A stretch of 64,000 nt of DNA from an uncultured Lachnospiraceae bacterium (GCA_947625755.1 CANQPJ010000010.1:1-64000); one strand, 5' to 3'; shown: positions 7,597 to 16,706, numbered from the stretch's first letter. Notes: generated by a model not told the origin, from the sequence alone. Made by a program: numbers and translations.

Positions 7597-10500
7597 ATGG
7601 CTAAATTAAAAGAATATAATGGTCGTTACTGCGAATCAGAATATGAATATGCCTTTCTTAGCTTTTTTGAAAGAGAAGGCTGGGAATATCTCGCAAGCAA
7701 TCGAATAAATCGTGTTACCAAAAGTGATGTTTTGATTGCGGATGATTTCAAGACATTTATTACAAATACAAATGCTGATTTGACGGAAGATGATGTAATG
7801 CAGATTTATGATATGATTCGTCTTGTAGGCGGCGAAAGCGATTTTGCAGCATTGCATAAGGTTTATGGCTGGATGGTAGATGGTATTCAGTTTATTCCTT
7901 TAGATGGTATGGCACGTATGATTTCGTTGATTGATTTTGAACATCCTGACAGAAATATATTCCGTGTTGTTAATCAGTTTACGGTTGAGTACGTGAATAA
8001 TGGTCAGAAAGAAAATCGCAGACCTGATGTGATTTTGTTTGTCAATGGAATGCCGCTGTGTGTAATAGAACTAAAAAATCCCGCAGATGAAAATGCGACA
8101 GTTTATGATGCTTGGGAGCAAATAAATATTCGTTACTGGAGAGATATACCACATTTATTGCATTACTGTCCTTTGGCTTGCATTTCTGACGGCGTGAAAA
8201 CAAGACTTGGAACAGTTCGAACTCCTTATGAACACTTTTATGCTTGGAGGAGAGTAAATGATGGTGATGCAGTATCTACTCTGCCTTTTGCAGAAACAGA
8301 AACCATGATAAAAGGTGTTTATGCACCTGAGCGCTTCTTGGAGATTTTTAGAGATTATATCTATTTTCAAGATAGTATTTATGATAATGAAGAACGTGAA
8401 ATCGTATGTCGTTATCCGCAATTTTTTGCGGCAAGACTATTGAAACAAAGCATTGTAAATTCTGTCGTTACAGGTAGTGGAAAAGGTGGAACCTATTTCG
8501 GTGCTACTGGATGTGGAAAAACATATACAATGGCATTTCTTGCTCGTCAGCTTAGTCTTAGATGCACAGACATTCCTGAAATTGGTTCGCCCACAATTAT
8601 ATTGATTGTCGACCGTGACGAACTTCAAAAACAGGGAGCAAAATTATTTACAAAGAGCAAGGAATTTTTAAACATCGGTGAAGTATCTGTTGTAAAGAAC
8701 AGAGAACAATTAAGACAAGAGCTAGGCGCAAGACAAAGTGGAGGTTTTTACATCTGCACTATTCAGAAGTTCTGTGATCGAAAGGAAGACAAAATCGGTC
8801 TTATTAATGACCGACAGAATATTATATGTTTTTCTGATGAGGCACACAGAACTCAGCTTGAACATTCTAGGAAGATTCAGTTTAGCAAGGATGCCGATGA
8901 AAATATGAAAGCTATGGTTTCAAAACCATATGCAAAGGTATTGAAAGAGGCATTTCCGCAGGCAACTTTTGTTGGATTTACCGGTACTCCTATTGCAGAG
9001 ACTTATCAGACTTTTGGTGACGAAATTGATCGATATACAATGGATCAGGCAGTTGCAGACGGATTGACTGTTTCTATCAAATATCACCCTCGTATTGCAA
9101 AGGTTTTACTTGATAAGGTAAAAGTAAAAGAAATTGAAGATTACTATAAAAAATGTGCCGATGATGGTGCAACATATGAGGATATTGAAGCGAGTAAAAA
9201 AGCAATGAGTTCTATGGAAGTAATTCTTGGGGAACCTTCACGATTAGAGCGTCTTGCTACAGATATTCATGATCATTATATTTCTTCCTGTGAAGGTGAT
9301 CCGGACAGAATACAGAAAGCAATGGTTGTTTGTTCAAACAGAAAGATTGCGTATGCGTTACTTCAGAAATTCAAGGATAAATATCCTGAGTGGTTCGAAG
9401 AAAAGAAATCACCTGACGGAGTTTCAGTAACTGAAGAAGAATTGAAAGAATTGAAGCCAATGCCGTTTATCGCAATGGTGTCTAGTGTCGGCAGTAACGA
9501 TGAAGAAGACATGTACAATTATTTGGGTGGTGTTAAGAATGATAAGCGTTCTGAAGAACTTGACGCTGCTTTTAAACAGGAAAAATCAAACTTCCATATC
9601 GTTATTGTTGTAGATATGTGGATTACAGGCTTTGATGTTCCTTGTCTTACGTACTTATATAATGATAAGCCACTCAAAAAGCATTTGTTGATACAGACAA
9701 TTAGCCGTGTAAACAGAAAATATCCTGGAAAAGAATTTGGCATGGTAATTGACTATATCGGCATTCGTGACAATATGCGTGAAGCAATGAAGGTTTATGG
9801 TGGAGATACTTCTGTTGCCCCTACGTCCGATGATGTGGAACAGGCCACATCTGTGTTCAGAGAGGAGTTGGAAATCTTAAAAACTCTGTTTACCGATTAT
9901 GATTTAACTCCTTTCTTAAATCCGGATTGCGAGCCTATCATGCGTTATGCACTTCTTGCGAAAGCTGCTGAGTATGTATTTGCATCAACGCAGGAATTAC
10001 AAACAGAAGGGAATAAAGGGATTCAGAAGGTTTCATTTAAAACCTATTTCTTAAAGACAGTAAAACGAATGAGAACTGCTTTCGATATCTGCCAGCCTTC
10101 AGGTAACCTTGGTGAAGAAGAATCTGCACTTGCACAATGCTTTATGGCTATAGCTGGTTTTGTTCGTAAAATGAGTGGAACAAGTGAAGTGGATACAGAT
10201 ACCATGAATCGTGCAGTTTCCAAGATGGTTGAAGAAGCATTGAAATACAATCAGGTGGAAAGTGTTCTCGAAAATGGCGAGGAAGAAGATATTTTTTCAC
10301 CAGAATACTTTGAAAAATTATCTGATGTTAAAATGCCTGCGACTAAGTTAGAACTTCTTGTGAAAATGCTTCGAAAGCAGATTAAGGAATACAGTAAAGT
10401 GAATCGGTTAGCTGCAAAAACATTCCAAGAAATGCTGGAAAAGACTATTGCGGAATATCATGAAAGACGTAAGCACCTTACTGCAGAAGAAGCTGGAGAA

Positions 10501-11043
10501 GCCCAGGAAAAGGCATCTGAAGATATTATTAAGATTGCAACAGAACAGGCTTTAGCTATTCTACGTCAAATGAACGAGAACAGAGAAAGTTTTCGTAAAA
10601 TTGGTTTAACCTTTGAAGAAAAAGCATTCTATGATATTTTGATTTCACTGCGTGATCAATATAACTTTGAGTATGGAACAGATAAAGCAGTTGACGGTGT
10701 TGTAGTCAATGATAAATGTAAAGCATTAGCTAAGAAGATAAAAGATATTATTGATACAAAATCTTCATTTGCTGATTGGCTCAATAATCAGAATGTTCGT
10801 AACCAATTAAAACTTGATATAAAAATTTGCCTGGTAAAGAATGGTTATCCACCACAGTATAGTCCGGAAGTATTTAATAAAGTTATGGAACAGGTGGAGA
10901 ATTTTGAGGAGTATTCCATAACAGAAGATGTAGGAAATGCAGCAGCTAATTCTGCAAAGATTTATCAATATGAGCCAGAGTATAAAGTGATGAAGGTTGC
11001 GGAAGATTCGGCACATTATGGTGATTCAAAAAATAATCAGTAG
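7597..11043 (+). CDS. hsdR: Type I restriction endonuclease subunit HsdR
   Basis: A 1148-residue restriction and translocation subunit. The PD-(D/E)xK nuclease core is visible as RPDVILFVNGMPLCVIELKN around residues 142-161. The SF2 motor has Walker A GATGCGKT near residue 302, a DEAH box in FSDEAHRTQ, motif III-like GFTGTPI, and QTISRVNR as motif VI. The long C-terminal helical region would bind the HsdM-HsdS core. It begins after AAAGGAGAT, three bases beyond hsdS. The frame is complete and of typical length, so the nuclease looks intact even though the upstream regulator is broken. Confidence 0.96.
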   Translation: MAKLKEYNGRYCESEYEYAFLSFFEREGWEYLASNRINRVTKSDVLIADDFKTFITNTNADLTEDDVMQIYDMIRLVGGESDFAALHKVYGWMVDGIQFIPLDGMARMISLIDFEHPDRNIFRVVNQFTVEYVNNGQKENRRPDVILFVNGMPLCVIELKNPADENATVYDAWEQINIRYWRDIPHLLHYCPLACISDGVKTRLGTVRTPYEHFYAWRRVNDGDAVSTLPFAETETMIKGVYAPERFLEIFRDYIYFQDSIYDNEEREIVCRYPQFFAARLLKQSIVNSVVTGSGKGGTYFGATGCGKTYTMAFLARQLSLRCTDIPEIGSPTIILIVDRDELQKQGAKLFTKSKEFLNIGEVSVVKNREQLRQELGARQSGGFYICTIQKFCDRKEDKIGLINDRQNIICFSDEAHRTQLEHSRKIQFSKDADENMKAMVSKPYAKVLKEAFPQATFVGFTGTPIAETYQTFGDEIDRYTMDQAVADGLTVSIKYHPRIAKVLLDKVKVKEIEDYYKKCADDGATYEDIEASKKAMSSMEVILGEPSRLERLATDIHDHYISSCEGDPDRIQKAMVVCSNRKIAYALLQKFKDKYPEWFEEKKSPDGVSVTEEELKELKPMPFIAMVSSVGSNDEEDMYNYLGGVKNDKRSEELDAAFKQEKSNFHIVIVVDMWITGFDVPCLTYLYNDKPLKKHLLIQTISRVNRKYPGKEFGMVIDYIGIRDNMREAMKVYGGDTSVAPTSDDVEQATSVFREELEILKTLFTDYDLTPFLNPDCEPIMRYALLAKAAEYVFASTQELQTEGNKGIQKVSFKTYFLKTVKRMRTAFDICQPSGNLGEEESALAQCFMAIAGFVRKMSGTSEVDTDTMNRAVSKMVEEALKYNQVESVLENGEEEDIFSPEYFEKLSDVKMPATKLELLVKMLRKQIKEYSKVNRLAAKTFQEMLEKTIAEYHERRKHLTAEEAGEAQEKASEDIIKIATEQALAILRQMNENRESFRKIGLTFEEKAFYDILISLRDQYNFEYGTDKAVDGVVVNDKCKALAKKIKDIIDTKSSFADWLNNQNVRNQLKLDIKICLVKNGYPPQYSPEVFNKVMEQVENFEEYSITEDVGNAAANSAKIYQYEPEYKVMKVAEDSAHYGDSKNNQ

Positions 11044-11056
11044 AGAGATGTGAAAG

Positions 11057-11212
11057 ATGAAGTACTTTTTTTTCTATGATGAAACAGAGCATAGTAGAAA
11101 GATTAATTATGAAACTGTTACTGCGAATAATTATTATGATAATTTTATAACTGGAATTGTAGGGTGGAAAGCAGAAGAAAATGAATGTAGTTGGAATGGC
11201 AAATATAGGTGA
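11057..11212 (+). pseudogene. N-terminal fragment of a DUF3800 protein
   Basis: A 51-residue frame, MKYFFFYDETEHSRKINYET, continuing to TGIVGWKAEENE and then a stop. YYDETEHSR-like openings are typical of DUF3800 proteins, which have an RNase H-like fold and normally exceed 200 residues. It starts 14 bases after hsdR, where such accessory genes are often found in restriction islands. Only the N-terminus remains; the sequence after it (11213-11280) has no continuous related frame that I can see. A functional mini-protein is less likely than a relic. Confidence 0.5.
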
Positions 11213-11349
11213 AAGATTATTCCCATCAAAAGTATTATTTTCATTAATTGATGGAAGGTATTTAGTTGATATATTATAGATTATAGGTGTTTTAGAAATT
11301 TATATTGATAAAGAATGCTTATTATATTAAGTAAGGACAGGAGGAAAGC

Positions 11350-11517
11350 ATGAGAATAATAGATGTTAACGCATTTGTAAATAGTTTTAAAATAAAACCG
11401 GATAAAAGTATGTCTTTCTCTTGGAATCGGGAGCATCTGTATCATCCAATATACCATCAGGTGGGCAAATGGTATGAGATTTTAAAAGAACATTTGCTAA
11501 AATATTATCGCGGGTAG
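11350..11517 (+). CDS. Small ORF of unknown function
   Basis: A 55-residue frame starting MRIIDVNAFVNSFKIKPDKS, with an excellent AGGAGGAAAG ribosome site nine bases before the ATG. It is hydrophilic with no membrane segment, and ends KYYRG. The strong translation signal argues for a real start, but the protein may be the surviving N-terminus of a longer gene, since the following 110 bases before the RES-domain gene are gene-free. I recognise no family. Confidence 0.4.
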   Translation: MRIIDVNAFVNSFKIKPDKSMSFSWNREHLYHPIYHQVGKWYEILKEHLLKYYRG

Positions 11518-11633
11518 CTAAGCAAGATTTGGTGGTTTATGATAAATCGTACGATTTTCGATATTTTATGTATTAAGGTATAGAAATTAAGAATTAAAAT
11601 AGGTGAAAGCTGGCTTGATTGGAGTGAGAATGT

Positions 11634-12575
11634 ATGAAAAAAAATAGTAATGTTAACTTTGATTCAAATAAAGATATTGATATGATGGTGCTTACACTGC
11701 TTTATTTAGTGCTAACAGAAGATATTTCTATGGAAAAATTATGGATGAAATATGTAGAAGAAATAAAACTAAAAAGGAGATTTTTCCCTAAAAGTGAATT
11801 GTTAGAAGAAATAAAAAAGGTAATTTCGTATGCAACCAATACAATCAAGAAAGGTACGAAACTATACAGAGCACGTTCGTACCATACTAAATTAGAATAT
11901 GCGAAGAATGAATTACCATATATATTGTCAGAATTTCAAAATAATTTTTCGAATATCGATTTGGAATTGGAAGATTTTCAAAATACATTAATGATTTCTT
12001 TTTTGGATATTGTTAATAAAGATGGAAAAACAATTAATCAAAGAATTACAGAATTAAAAGGAAATAAAGGGAGTTTCTATGGTTATGATGAAAAAGGATC
12101 GGATGCCCCTGCAGCAGGATATGCAGAAAATGGACGAGCAAATGCAAAGTATATCAGTTTTTTATATACTGCATTTGATGTTGAAACGGCAATTATGGAA
12201 ATAGCTCCCAAAATAAATCTGCCTATCAGTGTTGCTGAAATTGAACTTAATAGAGATATAAAAATTTTTGATTTTAGCATTTATCGCCAAGGAGAAGAGG
12301 GAATAGGTATAAAATTAGATTCTTTATCAAAATTATTTTCCTCACCTAACTATAATGACGAAAGTGAATATTTACCTACACAGTATCTGTGTGAATATAT
12401 TAGGGAACTTAAATTTGAAGGACTTTGTTTTAAGAGTTCTGTCAATTTAGAACACAAGAACTTAGTGATTTTTGATTGTGATGATGCAACAAAATCATAT
12501 AAAATAAATGATTCAAAGGTATATAATGTGAGTGAGCAAAAAATTAAATTTGAACAGATTTTGCCACAGTATTAA
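11634..12575 (+). CDS. RES-domain protein (putative NAD-degrading toxin-like enzyme)
   Basis: A 313-residue protein whose middle and C-terminus fit the RES domain. GTKLYRARSY near residue 81 supplies the conserved Arg; GRANAKYISFLYTAFDVETAIMEI supplies the GR-N, Tyr and Glu positions; CEYIRELKFEGLCFKSS supplies the conserved Ser. RES proteins studied so far are NAD+ phosphorylases or glycohydrolases acting as toxins, usually paired with an Xre antitoxin. No antitoxin flanks this gene; the only XRE-like gene nearby is the broken one at 4649. The N-terminal 75 residues are helical and lack a match I recognise. GGAGTG precedes the ATG. It sits in the restriction island, so a defence role is possible but inferred. 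Confidence 0.72.
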   Translation: MKKNSNVNFDSNKDIDMMVLTLLYLVLTEDISMEKLWMKYVEEIKLKRRFFPKSELLEEIKKVISYATNTIKKGTKLYRARSYHTKLEYAKNELPYILSEFQNNFSNIDLELEDFQNTLMISFLDIVNKDGKTINQRITELKGNKGSFYGYDEKGSDAPAAGYAENGRANAKYISFLYTAFDVETAIMEIAPKINLPISVAEIELNRDIKIFDFSIYRQGEEGIGIKLDSLSKLFSSPNYNDESEYLPTQYLCEYIRELKFEGLCFKSSVNLEHKNLVIFDCDDATKSYKINDSKVYNVSEQKIKFEQILPQY

Positions 12576-12687
12576 ATAATACATAGGAAGATACAACTAT
12601 GTGAAAGTTTTTTGAGGAGAGCTAAAAGGGTTGAAGAAATTTAATATAAATTTTAAAACTGATAAAGTTATTGCGTTGTGTGCTTAT

Positions 12688-12758
12688 AGCCCTTTAGTCT
12701 CAATGGTAGAACATCGACTCTGACTTTGAAGAAGAAGGTTCAAATTTTTCAGAGGCCG
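12688..12758 (+). pseudogene. Degenerate tRNA-like sequence, closest to tRNA-Gln(CUG)
   Basis: The segment shows tRNA order: a 7-base acceptor half AGCCCTT pairing at 5 of 7 positions with AGAGGCC, a D-arm-like GTCTCAATGGTAGAAC, the loop CTCTGAC with T33 and anticodon CTG, and a T-arm GAAGG-TTCAAAT-TTTTC that pairs fully if wobbles count. The anticodon stem pairs poorly and the spacing is off by one base. It is best read as a tRNA relic, perhaps left by insertion into a tRNA gene. Confidence 0.35.
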
Positions 12759-12786
12759 TTTCATAGCCTTTGATAGAAAAGGCACA

Positions 12787-13303
12787 TTATTTGTGGATGG
12801 TAGTCGTCCCGGCTGTTGTTGCAGCAGCGCCCACGATAGAAGCGCGAAACAGCATATTGCGAATCGCCATGACAATAGCCAGTATGACAACAGGATCCGC
12901 ATCGTCGTAAATATCAAGCGTACTCTTTAAGAGAGCTACCTTGAGAAGCGCAACGTTTTTGTCGCCTTTGGTCACTTTGTATTTGGTGCTGAAGACGCTG
13001 CCGGAAACGTTCCAGTCCAGACCTTTAACAACAAAATTCGGCTGGATTGAGAACTTCGATTTCCGTTCGACAACCGCGATTTCTGCTCCGTCCTTAAAAG
13101 CTGCAAAGGAAACCCGTCCTGTGGTACCCCGCTGTTCAATGTCTCCGAGTTTTTTTGCCGTCTGCGCCGGTTACAGTTATCATATGACTTCCCGCTGAGG
13201 TGTCGCGCTCAAGATAATAGAGCGCATCGCCGTTTTCTCCGGTAACAGTCACCTTATCCAGATTATCGAACATTTTGCCTTTGATAAATAATTTCATTTC
13301 CAT
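12787..13303 (-). pseudogene. LURP-one-related (DUF567/YxjI-like) gene with a one-base frameshift
   Basis: Read on the minus strand from the ATG at 13303 (AGAAGGG upstream), the product begins MEMKLFIKGKMFDNLDKVTV and runs to a point after GADGKK. There a run of seven A (seven T at 13150-13156 on the plus strand) shifts the frame. Removing one A restores LGDIEQRGTTGRVSFAAFKD and the C-terminal DIYDDADPVVILAIVMAIRN, a close fit to LURP-one/YxjI proteins of unknown function. The span is 517 bases, 172 codons plus one, so a single inserted base explains it. This could be a real mutation, phase variation in a homopolymer, or a sequencing error. GC content looks higher than in neighbouring genes. 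Confidence 0.7.
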
Positions 13304-13596
13304 CCCTTCTTTCTACGTTTTTTATCGTCCTGTTACGGTGCATTTCTTATACCATATCCGAGTCCTGTACCGCAAGATATTGCGACCAGTAAAATTCTTA
13401 TGAAAATCTTTACATCTCAAGGAAAATTTAGGCGTGAGGATTAACTGTATTTGATGGATGACCAGAATATACTGGATGACAGCAGGGAGAGCGTATTTCT
13501 AATAGAGGAAATAAATGTTCCCGATAACGAAAGAGTACATAGAATGTGAATACACAATCGCCGGAAATCATTAAGTAAAAATAATCAAAACCTACG
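13304..13596. other. Intergenic stretch, almost empty
   Basis: The only open frame worth naming is a 31-codon one at 13454-13549 (MDDQNILDDSRESVFLIEEI onward) without a ribosome site; it is acidic and unrecognised. The left part should hold the promoter of the minus-strand LURP-one-like gene. No repeat or terminator is obvious. Confidence 0.3.
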
Positions 13597-14484
13597 CTAT
13601 AAAGGAAAAGCTGTCACTTCTTGATAAAGTTGTTTTAGTGTGTTTAGAAATACGGTCAGACTCTCCCTATGATCATTTTTGTGTGTTAGTAGTACACAGG
13701 AAAAAGTTTGTTTGCAGTCAAAAGGAATCCAGGCAAACTGATTACTGTGGTCATTCAGAAAACCAGGTGCAAGACAAACTCCGCGTCTGGCTGCGACATT
13801 TGTTAAAGTCGTGTCATGGTCAGGACTGTTAAAATAACTGATTCTCCCAAAGGATATTAATTTTTGTTGTATACTGCGAAGAGCAAGAGGAGAGCCACCG
13901 CCCACCATAAGAGTGCGCTCAAATAAATCCTCCTCAGTGATTAGATTTTTATCAGCAAGAGGATCATCTTTGTTGACAATCAAATAGATATGGCTTTCAA
14001 ACAGCTCATGGACAGATACTCCAGCGAGCTGTTTTGTCTGTTCTTTGAGAGAAAAAAGAATATCTGACTCATTCTTAAGAAAACTGTCCATACCATTATC
14101 GTACTGAAAAATTGGAGTGATTTGGACTCCGGGATATTGTTCGCTGAATGAGCGCATTGCTTCCGGCAGAAAATATACCGCCTGACGTACCATTAGGCTG
14201 ATAGTTATATTATCTTTATATTTCGCGCTGAAATTTTGACCTTGTTCAATGGCTCGTTTCATTTCTTCACGCATTTTTGTAAGATAAGTGACAAACTGCT
14301 GACCGGCAGGTGTTAATGTAGCACCTTTGCCATTGCGTTCAAATATATGAAATCCAACTTCCTCTTCTAATAGCTTTATCTGATAAGAAAATGTAGGTTG
14401 ACTTACAAACATATTTTCAGCGCCTCTGCTAAAGTTTTCTGTTTTGGCAAGTTCAATACAATAATCAATTTGTTTCGTATTCAT
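13597..14484 (-). CDS. LysR family transcriptional regulator
   Basis: A 295-residue LysR protein. The N-terminal winged helix-turn-helix reads MNTKQIDYCIELAKTENFSR, then AENMFVSQPTFSYQIKLLEE, with FERNGKGATLTPAGQ closing the DNA-binding region. The remainder is the effector-binding domain with two alpha/beta lobes. It is divergent from the flavodoxin gene at 14613, across 128 bases that hold a perfect 17-base dyad. This is the classic LysR layout and suggests control of the flavodoxin-acetyltransferase-reductase set. AGGAG precedes the start. The effector is unknown. Confidence 0.92.
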   Translation of the reverse strand: MNTKQIDYCIELAKTENFSRGAENMFVSQPTFSYQIKLLEEEVGFHIFERNGKGATLTPAGQQFVTYLTKMREEMKRAIEQGQNFSAKYKDNITISLMVRQAVYFLPEAMRSFSEQYPGVQITPIFQYDNGMDSFLKNESDILFSLKEQTKQLAGVSVHELFESHIYLIVNKDDPLADKNLITEEDLFERTLMVGGGSPLALRSIQQKLISFGRISYFNSPDHDTTLTNVAARRGVCLAPGFLNDHSNQFAWIPFDCKQTFSCVLLTHKNDHRESLTVFLNTLKQLYQEVTAFPL

Positions 14485-14498
14485 AACGGCACTCCTGC

Positions 14499-14515
14499 TA
14501 TTTAAAAATTAAATA
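14499..14515. promoter_or_regulatory. Perfect dyad, candidate LysR operator
   Basis: TATTTAAAAATTAAATA has 7-base arms around AAA and lies 15 bases upstream of the lysR start, between the divergent genes. Size and place fit a LysR-type autoregulatory site. Confidence 0.4.
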
Positions 14516-14533
14516 AGATATTAAGTATTTGTA

Positions 14534-14563
14534 TTGGATATTTTATAACATGCATGTGATAAT
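14534..14563 (+). promoter_or_regulatory. Probable promoter of the flavodoxin gene
   Basis: TTGGAT and GATAAT are separated by 18 bases, and TGT directly before the -10 gives an extended -10. The start codon is 50 bases downstream. Confidence 0.45.
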
Positions 14564-14612
14564 GTAAACAAGAAAACAAAAAATAGGCAGACAAAAAAAG
14601 GAGGATAAAGAT

Positions 14613-15134
14613 ATGGCAAATACATTGATAGCATTTTTCTCAAGAGCAGATGAAAATTATTTTGGCGGAGCAATAAGATATGTGAAGGTTGGCAATACAG
14701 AGCTGGTTGTCAACCTTATGAAAGAGATTATTTCAGCAGATAGTTTCAAAATTGAAATGAAGAAACCTTATTCGCCGGTTTATATGACATGCATTGATGA
14801 GGCAAAAGAGGATTTGAGAAAGAATAGAAGACCGGAGCTTGTAAGTTACCCGGATAATATCGACGAATATGATACCGTGATTTTAGCTTACCCAAACTAT
14901 TGGGGAACCATGCCGATGGCAGTAGTAACTTTCCTTGAAAAATTTGATTTTAATGGCAAAACAATTCTTCCGCTTTGTACGAATGAAGGAAGTGGCATGG
15001 GAGCAAGCGAAAGAGATATAGGAAAATATACATCAGGAGCGGACATCAGAAAAGGATTATCCATTACAGGAAGCAGAGCCGCAGACTCTAAAGCTGATGT
15101 CAAAAAATGGTTTGAAAAAAATGGGATTATTTAG
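14613..15134 (+). CDS. Flavodoxin
   Basis: A 173-residue flavodoxin-fold protein. IAFFSRADENYF near the N-terminus takes the place of the FMN phosphate loop, and YDTVILAYPNYWGTMPM fits the flavodoxin stretch around the flavin ring. LCTNEGSGMGASERDI is typical of the larger bacterial flavodoxins used with aldo-keto reductases. It probably carries electrons or works as a quinone/flavin reductase in the cytoplasm. AAAGGAGGA precedes the start. The next gene follows after 13 bases, so they are likely co-transcribed under the divergent LysR regulator. Confidence 0.88.
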   Translation: MANTLIAFFSRADENYFGGAIRYVKVGNTELVVNLMKEIISADSFKIEMKKPYSPVYMTCIDEAKEDLRKNRRPELVSYPDNIDEYDTVILAYPNYWGTMPMAVVTFLEKFDFNGKTILPLCTNEGSGMGASERDIGKYTSGADIRKGLSITGSRAADSKADVKKWFEKNGII

Positions 15135-15147
15135 GAGGGAATGAAAG

Positions 15148-15732
15148 ATGAATTATAAAAGAGGATATGTATATGAATTAATGGAACAGGGTGGACCTAC
15201 AGATGTTCGTGAATCATATTTTAAAGAAGCATCAGAAGAGATGATAAGGGCTAGAACTTTATGTGCAAAGGCAAATGCCACAATGCCGGATGATCCGTCC
15301 TATATTAAATATTTAGAAGAATTATTTGGAAGAAAACTAGATGATGTGAGAATTCTTACTCCGTTTATCTGTGATTTTGGAAACAGAGTAAAGTTTGGAA
15401 AGGGAGTGTTTATTAATCATTCAGCAATACTTTCTGCGTCAGGTGGTATTGAATTTGAGGATGGTTCAATGGCAGCGCCGGGACTTCGTGTGGCAACCAT
15501 TAATCATGATATGAATGAACGTCATACAACATACACTTATGGAAAAGTTACTGTAAAGAAAAATGCGTGGCTTGGAATGAATGTAACAATATGTCCCGGT
15601 GTGACAATAGGAGAATATGCTGTTGTGGCAGCCGGAGCAGTGGTGACAAAGGATGTTCCTAACTATGCTATAGTCGGTGGGGTTCCTGCGAAGGTTATTC
15701 GTTATCTGGACCCAAAGGAACAAAAAGAATAA
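15148..15732 (+). CDS. Sugar O-acetyltransferase (Maa/NodL-like, left-handed beta helix)
   Basis: A 194-residue member of the maltose/galactoside acetyltransferase group. The Maa N-terminal region is present, then hexapeptide repeats such as VKFGKGVFINHSAIL, the active-site ATINHDMNER with the catalytic His, and VTICPGVTIGEYAVVAAGAV. The C-terminus PAKVIR is standard. It would transfer acetyl from acetyl-CoA to a sugar or related hydroxyl compound. It lies directly behind flavodoxin, and the aldo-keto reductase follows after 88 bases. The substrate is not readable from sequence. Confidence 0.9.
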   Translation: MNYKRGYVYELMEQGGPTDVRESYFKEASEEMIRARTLCAKANATMPDDPSYIKYLEELFGRKLDDVRILTPFICDFGNRVKFGKGVFINHSAILSASGGIEFEDGSMAAPGLRVATINHDMNERHTTYTYGKVTVKKNAWLGMNVTICPGVTIGEYAVVAAGAVVTKDVPNYAIVGGVPAKVIRYLDPKEQKE

Positions 15733-15819
15733 ATGATGTAGATAATATAAAAGATTTATATGAAAAATATTGGAAGTTTACAAGCTCCAAAGTATCAACA
15801 TATTTAGGAGGATTTATCA

Positions 15820-16659
15820 ATGGAAAAAGTAGTATTAAATAACAAATTAGAATGCCCGGTAATCGGGATAGGTACATTTATGCTTTCACCTGCGGATGCA
15901 GAGAATAGTGTAAGAGAGGCATTAAAGATGGGGTATCGCCTGATAGATACTGCAAATGCCTACGTGAATGAAAGAGCTGTAGGAAGAGGAATCAAAGAAA
16001 GCGGAGTTTCAAGAGAAGAGATATTTCTTTCTACGAAACTATGGCCGTCAGAGTATGAAAATGCAAACGCTGTAGATGAAACATTAGAGCGTCTCGGAGT
16101 GGATTATATAGATCTTCTATATATACATCAACCTGCCGGAAACTGGCTTGCGGGTTATAGACAGCTTGAAAAAGCGTATAAGGAGGGAAAAGTAAAGTCC
16201 ATCGGTATTTCTAATTTTGAAGGAAAATATATCGAAGAGTTACAGACAAAGTGGGAAATTATTCCTCAATTTATTCAGGTAGAAACACATCCATACTTTA
16301 CACAAGAAGAGCTTCGTAAGATACTTGATAAATATGATATAAAACTAATGAGCTGGTATCCGTTGGGACATGGAGACAACTCTCTTATCTCGGAGCCGAT
16401 TTTTGTAGAACTTGGAAAGAAGTATGGAAAGACATCTGCTCAGGTTATTCTCCGCTGGCATATTCAGATGGGGTTTGTAGTAATCCCAGGAAGTAAGAAT
16501 GTTGACCACATCAAGGATAATCTTGATATTCTTGACTTTAATTTAACGGATGACGAAATGCAAAAGATTTCAGAACTTGATAAGGAAAAACGATACTATC
16601 ACCGCACAGATGAACAGCTTATGCAGTTTGCAGGTTGGAAACCAGAGTTTGAGAAATAA
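15820..16659 (+). CDS. Aldo/keto reductase
   Basis: A 279-residue TIM-barrel reductase of the diketogluconate/YvgN type. The catalytic tetrad is visible: Asp in LIDTANAY, Tyr in the same stretch, Lys in STKLW, and His in LYIHQP. The NADPH-binding C-terminal segment is VVIPGSKNVDHIKDNL. It reduces aldehydes or ketones with NADPH. TTTAGGAGG precedes the ATG and a strong terminator follows the stop, so it is the last gene of the flavodoxin-acetyltransferase-reductase unit. Confidence 0.93.
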   Translation: MEKVVLNNKLECPVIGIGTFMLSPADAENSVREALKMGYRLIDTANAYVNERAVGRGIKESGVSREEIFLSTKLWPSEYENANAVDETLERLGVDYIDLLYIHQPAGNWLAGYRQLEKAYKEGKVKSIGISNFEGKYIEELQTKWEIIPQFIQVETHPYFTQEELRKILDKYDIKLMSWYPLGHGDNSLISEPIFVELGKKYGKTSAQVILRWHIQMGFVVIPGSKNVDHIKDNLDILDFNLTDDEMQKISELDKEKRYYHRTDEQLMQFAGWKPEFEK

Positions 16660-16673
16660 ATCCAATAGTATTT

Positions 16674-16706
16674 AAGGCATTGCCGAAAATTTCGGGAATG
16701 CCTTTT
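16674..16706 (+). terminator. Rho-independent terminator after the aldo/keto reductase gene
   Basis: AAGGCATT-CCGAA and TTCGG-AATGCCTT form a stem with a short loop, ending in TTTT. Confidence 0.75.

Noticed and set aside
11213-11349. Continuation of the DUF3800 gene
   Set aside because: No single frame continues with recognisable family residues; only short pieces are open.
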